Part shown: positions 6,644 to 11,409 of the stretch, in pieces | Layout: each line of letters opens with the position of its first letter | How positions within the stretch are numbered: the first letter of the stretch is position 1 | NCBI GenBank assembly: GCA_030630905.1 | Contig: DAOVMB010000039.1 | Location: 1 to 11,409 of the forward strand | DNA from: Sedimentisphaerales bacterium | GTDB lineage: Bacteria; Planctomycetota; Phycisphaerae; Sedimentisphaerales; Anaerobacaceae | Direction: 5' to 3' | Length of the DNA: 11,409 nucleotides | Notes under the pieces: generated by a model | What the model was told of the DNA's origin: nothing | Databases searched by the model: none | The model's input: only the letters and a program-made list of their open reading frames with translations | Position numbers and translations under genes: made by a program

Positions 6644-6665
6644 CCACCTAATGTGTATTAGGTGG
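6644..6665 (+). promoter_or_regulatory. Perfect 9-bp hairpin in the long leader
   Basis: CCACCTAAT (6644-6652) pairs without mismatch with ATTAGGTGG (6657-6665) around the tetraloop GTGT. It lies about 70 bases after the predicted transcription start. Smaller hairpins follow: GTGTTTG with CAAACAC (6707-6713, 6731-6737) and CTTCCA with TGGAAG (6740-6745, 6749-6754). Confidence 0.5.
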
Positions 6666-6847
6666 AGGGACGTGAGTTGGAGTGAGGTTTGTGATTTTAC
6701 TTACGTGTGTTTGCAAGTCAACTTACAACTCAAACACGGCTTCCATAGTGGAAGAGGAAGAATAGCTAGGTCCTATAACAGAGTTCTTTGTTCTTTACTG
6801 ACAAGCACAGGGTTTGGTGAAGATTCTTTGTAGCTTGTTTGAAAGTC

Positions 6848-6897
6848 GTTTGAGACAGGCACGGAACATGCGTAGAAGGTTTATGCCTGTCGCAAAC
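6848..6897 (+). promoter_or_regulatory. Long stem-loop in the leader
   Basis: GTTTGAGACAGGCA (6848-6861) and TGCCTGTCGCAAAC (6884-6897) pair at 13 of 14 positions, with one A-G mismatch, around a 22-base loop. This is the longest stem in the leader and is directly followed by another strong stem-loop. Confidence 0.55.
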
Positions 6898-6900
6898 TCT

Positions 6901-6937
6901 GTAAATGTTTTGGCTCGTAGCCAAAGCAAATATTTAC
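6901..6937 (+). promoter_or_regulatory. Second strong stem-loop next to the start of the LamG/PA14 gene
   Basis: TGTTTTGGCT (6906-6915) pairs with AGCCAAAGCA (6919-6928), one G-U pair included, around a CGT loop. The stem can be prolonged past a small bulge by GTAAAT (6901-6906) with ATTTAC (6932-6937). It ends about 20 bases before the Shine-Dalgarno. Confidence 0.55.
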
Positions 6938-6938
6938 G

Positions 6939-6961
6939 CTTCTTAATTAAGAAGGAAGGAG
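6939..6961 (+). promoter_or_regulatory. 16-bp palindrome abutting the Shine-Dalgarno
   Basis: CTTCTTAATTAAGAAG (6939-6954) is a perfect palindrome. The Shine-Dalgarno AAGGAG (6956-6961) follows at once, 7 bases before ATG 6969. CTTC of the left half could also pair with GAAG at 6955-6958, so the palindrome could compete for ribosome access, or it could be a dimeric protein-binding site. Confidence 0.45.
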
Positions 6962-6968
6962 AATCATT

Positions 6969-8288
6969 ATGTGTAAGAGATTGTTTCTATTAACACTCCT
7001 CATTTCACTAGTCACTGGAGTATCGAGTTCCGCAGATCCCGTTGGTATCTTTGAGAACGCGATGGACATCGATACCGCAGGTGTCGGAAGCACTTTGTAC
7101 GAGGGCTATGTCTGGAATGGTGACGTACTGAGCGAACAGTACCTCATCACAGCCGGCGGCGGTGACATCTGGGGCAATTCGGACCAGTTCCACTTTGCCT
7201 ACAACACGGTCAGTGGCGATATATGCCTCTCGGCCAATATCGGGTGGATCTGTTCCACCAACGAATGGGCCAAGATAGGTATGATGTTCAGAGACCCGGC
7301 GAACGGCGGCGCAGCTATGCATTACGTAATGGCTAGACGTGGATTGAACGACTACGCCGGAATGCAGGGCCGCTCCGCAACAGGCAGTGGTAGTAGTGAA
7401 TACGGCGACCTTTGGAAAGACGGAGTACAGGCCCTGGCTATCCAGAGGGTCACTTTCGAAGGCTTGACCATTATTGAAGGTCTCGCAGACTTCGGTGACG
7501 GTTGGGAATCGAGGAACCTCATGATCGCCGACAACCTGCCCGATGAGATTCTGGCCGGTGTGGCTGTTACCTCACACGACAACAGCCACGTAGTACAGGC
7601 ACGGGTTTGGAATGTTGTCTACGAGGCGAATCCCAGTTTGGTTGGTGAGCTTGTTCTCCCGACCGTCCCGGCAGCGGCAGACCTTGGAGCTTGCCCGTCG
7701 GATGTTCCTGGATTCAAGATCCGTTCGCTCAAGCCGCTCGTGTCGGATGGTTGGGGTTATGATGCCATGAACGAGCTGCTCGACACCGGTATGTACATGG
7801 GACTTCCTGCTCAGCCAGGCAGCGAAGGGACTCGCATTGACGAGTTCGTCAACCTGCGTGATACCGAAAATGGCGCCTTCAGCGTAGACAATGGCTATCC
7901 GGATGCGGCGTACCCGGGCATTGACCCGGACGAGGTTCCGGCACAAGACCCGGCAGCCGGTGATGACGATGACAACTTTGCGACCGAGATTCTCGGCTAT
8001 ATCCAACTGACCGCAGGCCTGCACATGATCGGCGCCAATAGTGACGACGGCACGATTCTCGAGATCGGCGGCGTCGAAATAGTCAGGACCGGTGAGTGGA
8101 AAGGTGCCTCGAACGAGGACTTCTACTATCAGGTCGAAGCTGACGGCTGTTATGACCTGAGAGCACGCACGTTGGAAGGTGGCGGCGGAGCATCGATCGA
8201 GCTGCACGAGATTCTGTCGGACGGCACCCGCATTCTATTGAACGATGTGGCGAATGGCGGTTCTGCTGTCTTTGCTCCTGCTCTTTAA
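6969..8288 (+). CDS. Secreted LamG-like and PA14-like beta-sandwich protein
   Basis: A 439-aa protein with a Sec signal peptide at residues 1-22 (MCKRLFLLTLL..., cleavage after SSSA). Residues about 25-218 match the look of a LamG-like/DUF1349-like jelly roll: GVGSTLYEGYVW, GGGDIWGNSDQFHFAYNTVSGD and NEWAKIGMMFRDP. Residues about 245-433 resemble a PA14-type domain, with ATEILGYIQLTAGLHMIGANSDDGT as the core. Such domains commonly bind carbohydrates. No catalytic motif, anchor or PEP-CTERM tail is visible, and the protein ends in GGSAVFAPAL. Cys86, 95, 242 and 394 could form disulfides. A strong Shine-Dalgarno fixes the start. The N-terminal domain reappears at the end of the window in the gene starting at 9432, so the two genes are related in part. 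Function is otherwise unknown. Confidence 0.87.
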   Translation: MCKRLFLLTLLISLVTGVSSSADPVGIFENAMDIDTAGVGSTLYEGYVWNGDVLSEQYLITAGGGDIWGNSDQFHFAYNTVSGDICLSANIGWICSTNEWAKIGMMFRDPANGGAAMHYVMARRGLNDYAGMQGRSATGSGSSEYGDLWKDGVQALAIQRVTFEGLTIIEGLADFGDGWESRNLMIADNLPDEILAGVAVTSHDNSHVVQARVWNVVYEANPSLVGELVLPTVPAAADLGACPSDVPGFKIRSLKPLVSDGWGYDAMNELLDTGMYMGLPAQPGSEGTRIDEFVNLRDTENGAFSVDNGYPDAAYPGIDPDEVPAQDPAAGDDDDNFATEILGYIQLTAGLHMIGANSDDGTILEIGGVEIVRTGEWKGASNEDFYYQVEADGCYDLRARTLEGGGGASIELHEILSDGTRILLNDVANGGSAVFAPAL

Positions 8289-8502
8289 TAAGCCCATAGC
8301 AACGGCTCGGCTTGATTATAGTTGAGCTAAATGAATCTGAAGAAGTTCGGGGGGTCTATGCCGGTCAATTCGGCATAGATCCCGATTGAGCTTGTTTTCA
8401 GAAGCCAAGACCGTAACGTTCTCGTGGAGTGTGGAGTATTGTAAGACGTTGTTTTTATTGCATGCGTCTTTGCAGGTGCCTTAAGAGTAGATTAACAAAT
8501 TA
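8289..8502 (+). other. Intergenic region with strong 3' hairpins
   Basis: 214 bases without a gene. Besides the large hairpin at 8351-8383 there is GGCTCGGCT with AGTTGAGCT (8304-8312, 8320-8328; several G-U pairs, 7-base loop) and AAGACG with CGTCTT (8443-8448, 8465-8470). No convincing promoter was found, so the next gene may be read through from upstream or use a site not recognised here. Confidence 0.45.
8351..8383 (+). terminator. Stable 13-bp hairpin after the LamG/PA14 gene
   Basis: GGGGTCTATGCCG (8351-8363) pairs with CGGCATAGATCCC (8371-8383), one G-U pair included, around the 7-base loop GTCAATT. It sits 62 bases after the stop codon. Only a weak T-tract (CTTGTTTT from about 8391) follows, so it may terminate poorly or act as a transcript-stabilising element between this gene and the next. 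Confidence 0.45.
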
Positions 8503-9396
8503 ATGATGAAAAGATTAATCACATTTGTTTTTGTACTTGTGTTTTGCCTAACGAGCTTGGTCTATGCCGGCTACGACATCATAATGATCAGTGATTGCAA
8601 TCCTCCTGACGTCCCTGATGGGGACCATGAGGATGATGCACTGGTCTCGTGGCTTCAGAGCCTCGGCTACACTATAGACACAGGCGGAATGGGCCAGGCG
8701 TATCGAGAGGGTGAGAATCCCTTCGACGATCCGACGAAAGTAGCGGCACTGGAAAGTGCCGGTATGGTTCTTGTCAGTCGCAGAACAGACAGCGGCAGCT
8801 ATGACAACGACCGTAAGAGTTGGAATGAACTGGAGAACCCCTTGCTGCTTTGCAGCGGGTATCTGACCCGCGGCGAAACCAGCAGCACAAGGTGGGGTTG
8901 GACATCCGGCGGATCCGACGACGCAGACCTGGAGATAACCGGTGTCGACGTCGTGGGACTCCACCCATTCATTCCTGCTTCCGGCGGACTTTTCGACTGG
9001 TCCGAAGCACCGACTCCCGGCCAGGCCCCCAAAGGCGTATACTTGCCCGATTCAACGGAGGAAGTTGTCGCCGGGAGTATTATTGTCGCGACGTTTGACA
9101 ATCGGCCAATACTGATTGATATCCCGGCAGATGTTGACTTTGATGCTGTCAATAACACTACGGATAAATATGGTATTGCCGGTGATCGACGCGGCTTCCT
9201 GGGTAGCTGGGGATATGACACAGATTTAAATTACGGACAGGGCGATTCGCGGAACAGACGCGCAAACTGGGGCGACTTCATCACTGATGATTATAAGGCT
9301 TTGATGGAGCAAACCATTGCCGAGATGATTCCTGAACCTGCGACTGTTGCTCTGTTGGGTCTTGGTGGCTTGTTTTTGATTCGTAAGAGGTGTTGA
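8503..9396 (+). CDS. PEP-CTERM surface protein with GATase/ThuA-like domain look
   Basis: A 297-aa protein with a signal peptide at residues 1-22 (MMKRLITFVFVLVFC..., cleavage after VYA). Its C-terminal PEP-CTERM sorting tail has Pro277-Glu278-Pro279, a hydrophobic stretch (ATVALLGLGGLFLI) and a basic end RKRC. Such tails are recognised by exosortases, which move the protein to the cell surface or exopolysaccharide matrix; no exosortase gene is in this window. The mature part opens with DIIMISDC, an acidic EDD, then LVSWLQSLGYTID, SAGMVLVSRRTDSG and LLLCSGYLTRG, an alternating strand/helix pattern resembling class I glutamine amidotransferase/ThuA-like folds in planctomycete PEP-CTERM proteins. 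That assignment is tentative and no catalytic triad was identified. No good Shine-Dalgarno precedes ATG 8503 (or ATG 8506); the nearest purine run is about 15 bases upstream. The next gene starts 35 bases after the stop. Confidence 0.88.
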   Translation: MMKRLITFVFVLVFCLTSLVYAGYDIIMISDCNPPDVPDGDHEDDALVSWLQSLGYTIDTGGMGQAYREGENPFDDPTKVAALESAGMVLVSRRTDSGSYDNDRKSWNELENPLLLCSGYLTRGETSSTRWGWTSGGSDDADLEITGVDVVGLHPFIPASGGLFDWSEAPTPGQAPKGVYLPDSTEEVVAGSIIVATFDNRPILIDIPADVDFDAVNNTTDKYGIAGDRRGFLGSWGYDTDLNYGQGDSRNRRANWGDFITDDYKALMEQTIAEMIPEPATVALLGLGGLFLIRKRC

Positions 9397-9431
9397 AAGA
9401 ATTTGATGAAAAGTAGTTAGGAGAATATAAA

Positions 9432-11409
9432 ATGATAAAAAGAAGAATTATTTTAATGTTGGCAATGGCACTAATTGTTGCCGTCTCCGGCGTGGCCTCG
9501 GCGTCCGTAATCACTAATGTCGTTCGTTCGAACGGCGTTGACGGTGATCGAGACCCGATCGGCCCGTATGACGGCAGCACGGCGCCATTAGCTACCGAAG
9601 AAGGCGGTTTAAAAGACGGCAACTTGGTCTTTTCCGACCGCACCTATCCATGGGCCGGAATTCCCGCAGAGTATGTCGGCACCGAGTATATCCGCACGTT
9701 CAACTCCGACAAGAATGGCGGCACGCTCGATGTAACATACGAGGTGACTACCGGCGAGGATGCAATAGTGTGGATCACTATAGACGACCGTATCCCGGCC
9801 GAATGGGATGCCGGCGGCGCTATCGCATCACCGCAGGATGCGGCGGATTATGTGACAGCGGCCTCTTTCCCGGCTGGGACGTTTACCGACTCCGGCATAG
9901 ATGTCTATATCCGCGAGGCAGCCGATGGCAGCAAAGACATGCCGATGAGTGTGTACGTGGCAGAACTGCCCGCGGGAACCTATATCTTTGGTTCGATGGA
10001 TTCGGGCAAGAACTTCTACTCTATCGGTGCCATAGGTAGTGTAACTCCGCCTGAACCGGCGCCTGAACCGGAGCCTGAACCGGAGCCTGTCCCTCCACTG
10101 GATATCTCCGAAGGTGTTAAGATCAATTTCCAGCAAACAGGTGGGGATGTCCCGGAAGGGTATCTACCCGACGGCGGCGAGGTTTTCGCCGACCGTGGCT
10201 ACGGTATCAGCTACGGATGGAACATGGACAGCACTGGTGGTGCTCGTAATCGCAACAACGACAATGCGCCGGACGAGCGTTACGATACGACGAACCATCT
10301 CGAAAAAGGAGAGCACAGAATATGGGAAATCGAATTGCCCAACGGCGTCTATGATCTGTTAATGGTATGCGGCGATCCGTCACACACCGACCAGATCAAC
10401 AATATGGACGTAGAAGGTGTCGTTGTGCTCGATCCGGATGGCGAAAGTAACTATGACGAGTACGAATTTTCAGTCGTAGTAAGCGATGGTCTTTTGACAA
10501 TCCAGATGGCAGATGGAGCGTCTAACGCCAAGATCATGTTCGTGGATATTGCGCCAAAAGTCAGTATTCCCTCTGATGTTACCGGCCCCGGCGATGCCGC
10601 CAAGGGCGTTCCGGACGATGGAGACTGGCCTGGTGGCGAACACCCCGCACTGGCTATCGATGACAACAGCGGCACGAAGTTTCTGCATTTCAAAGGTGAT
10701 TTCGATCCCGATCCGGGCACATGTGGTACCGGTATCCAGGTTACAGCCGGTTTGAGTTTTGTTAACGGATTGACTTTCACCACGGCGAATGACTGTCCAC
10801 CGCGTGATCCGATTGCATACGAACTGTCCGGTTCTAATGAGAGCATTGATGGACCGTATGAGTGGATTGCCTCCGGTATTATCTTCGATTTCGCCGGGGC
10901 GGATGCATGGCCGCGTTTCACAATGAACGAAGAGGAGATTGCGTTTGTTAATGATGTCGCATACGAGCACTACCAAGTCATATTCCCGATAATCCGGGAT
11001 GCTCCTAATGCGAATAGTATGCAGATCGCCGAAATCGAGTTGATAGGCTTTAATCTGACCGCAGGCAATCTCTCGCCGGCTGACGGCGCAGTACCAGTAG
11101 GCATAGATGACGATCTTAGCTGGTCGGCTGGAAGCTTTGCTCTCTCTCATGATGTGTACTTCGGCACCGAGATTCCACCGGCATTCGTCGGCAACGTGGC
11201 GGTATCCAACTTTAATCCCGGAACTCTCGAGTACGGCACGACTTACTACTGGCAGGTCGATGAGGTAGAGGAAGATGGAACCGTACGCCCGGGCGATGTC
11301 TCGAGCTTTACGACGACAACTCCCGTGGGCCTCTTCGAGTACACCCAGGATATCGGTAATCCTGCAGGTATCGGCAGGACGACGTACGAAGGCTATGTCT
11401 GGAAGAATG
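9432..11409 (+). CDS. Large multidomain secreted protein (partial, runs off the window)
   Basis: Reading from ATG 9432 stays open for 659 codons to the window edge. AGGAGA (9419-9424) with 7-base spacing supports the start. Residues 1-24 are a signal peptide (MIKRRIILMLAMALIV, cleavage after ASA). Domains in order: an unrecognised beta-rich domain (about 25-203); a Pro-Glu linker (206-222); a malectin/CBM-like domain (about 224-376) with VKINFQQTGGDVPEGYLPDGG, ERYDTTNH, WEIELPNGVYDLLMVCGDPSH and NAKIMFVDI; a discoidin-like domain (about 380-539) with AIDDNSGTKFLHF and IAEIELIGF; an Fn3-like domain (about 545-630) with LSPADGAVPVGIDDDLSW, VYFGT and YGTTYYWQVDEV; then from residue 631 the beginning of the LamG-like domain (TYEGYVWKN) shared with the gene at 6969. 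The architecture suggests an extracellular carbohydrate-binding or adhesive protein, perhaps with a C-terminal anchor beyond the window. It is probably in one operon with the PEP-CTERM gene. Confidence 0.88.
   Translation, partial: MIKRRIILMLAMALIVAVSGVASASVITNVVRSNGVDGDRDPIGPYDGSTAPLATEEGGLKDGNLVFSDRTYPWAGIPAEYVGTEYIRTFNSDKNGGTLDVTYEVTTGEDAIVWITIDDRIPAEWDAGGAIASPQDAADYVTAASFPAGTFTDSGIDVYIREAADGSKDMPMSVYVAELPAGTYIFGSMDSGKNFYSIGAIGSVTPPEPAPEPEPEPEPVPPLDISEGVKINFQQTGGDVPEGYLPDGGEVFADRGYGISYGWNMDSTGGARNRNNDNAPDERYDTTNHLEKGEHRIWEIELPNGVYDLLMVCGDPSHTDQINNMDVEGVVVLDPDGESNYDEYEFSVVVSDGLLTIQMADGASNAKIMFVDIAPKVSIPSDVTGPGDAAKGVPDDGDWPGGEHPALAIDDNSGTKFLHFKGDFDPDPGTCGTGIQVTAGLSFVNGLTFTTANDCPPRDPIAYELSGSNESIDGPYEWIASGIIFDFAGADAWPRFTMNEEEIAFVNDVAYEHYQVIFPIIRDAPNANSMQIAEIELIGFNLTAGNLSPADGAVPVGIDDDLSWSAGSFALSHDVYFGTEIPPAFVGNVAVSNFNPGTLEYGTTYYWQVDEVEEDGTVRPGDVSSFTTTTPVGLFEYTQDIGNPAGIGRTTYEGYVWKN
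10050..10085 (+). repeat. 12-bp tandem repeat encoding the Pro-Glu linker
   Basis: Three near-identical in-frame 12-base units, CCTGAACCGGCG and twice CCTGAACCGGAG, encode PEPA, PEPE and PEPE, with a degenerate fourth unit after them. The repeat forms the flexible linker between the first and second domains of the large surface protein. Its length could vary by in-frame slippage. Confidence 0.75.

Larger units (their letters stand above)
6374..6968. other. 595-base intergenic region
   Basis: No convincing gene in any frame. The first 160 bases are AT-rich with an A8 run near 6420 and no clear signal. A promoter-like site follows at 6539-6568. From about 6576 to the start at 6969 the sequence is dense in hairpins (listed separately). 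The 10-base palindrome CTTAATTAAG occurs at both ends of the region, at 6385-6394 and 6942-6951. Confidence 0.6.

Noticed and set aside
6651..6833. 60-codon open frame in the long leader
   Set aside because: No Shine-Dalgarno, composition unlike a protein, and its start codon lies inside the loop side of the perfect hairpin at 6644-6665; better explained as structured leader.
6385..6951. Mobile element bounded by the two CTTAATTAAG copies
   Set aside because: No transposase, no terminal inverted repeats beyond the palindrome and no sign of gene interruption; kept only as a low-interest observation.
6848..6961. Possible c-di-GMP (GEMM-I) riboswitch because of the GCAAAC word next to a stem-loop
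   Set aside because: The other conserved GEMM-I elements (the ACGCAAAGCC segment and tetraloop-receptor arrangement) are missing in the right order.

Overview
The window reads as a piece of a planctomycete chromosome, most likely class Phycisphaerae (relatives of Sedimentisphaerales). This is an inference from protein types. There is a secreted right-handed beta-helix protein running into a degenerate dockerin-like EF-hand segment, a PEP-CTERM surface protein, large signal-peptide proteins built from LamG-like, PA14-like, malectin-like and discoidin-like beta-sandwich domains, and long AT-rich intergenic stretches. No rRNA, tRNA, CRISPR array, transposase or recognisable defence genes were seen.

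Left part (1-3010, minus strand): a 259-aa OmpA/MotB-type lipoprotein, then ndk (nucleoside diphosphate kinase), then the start of a beta-helix/dockerin-like protein that leaves the window at its left edge after 497 codons. The lipoprotein and ndk are 80 bases apart and may share a transcript. The beta-helix gene has its own good promoter-like site.

Middle (3292-6373, plus strand): ispH (last step of the MEP isoprenoid pathway), a hairpin-plus-T-run terminator, a leader with two tandem hairpins, then rpsA for a six-domain ribosomal protein S1 with a long acidic tail. The adjacency of ispH and an S1 gene parallels the ispH-S1 fusion genes of many Clostridia.

Right part (6374-11409, plus strand): a 595-base gene-free stretch containing a promoter-like site and a long leader rich in strong hairpins, followed by three secreted-protein genes: a LamG-like/PA14-like protein, a PEP-CTERM protein with a GATase/ThuA-like look, and a large multidomain protein that is cut by the window end just as it enters a copy of the same LamG-like domain found in the first gene. 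The last two genes are 35 bases apart and probably co-transcribed. This block looks like a cell-surface or extracellular carbohydrate-related locus. Its substrate cannot be read from this window.

The strongest candidates for something undescribed are the structured leader at 6576-6961 and, at the protein level, the seven-step cysteine ladder in the beta-helix protein. Nothing here proves a new system.
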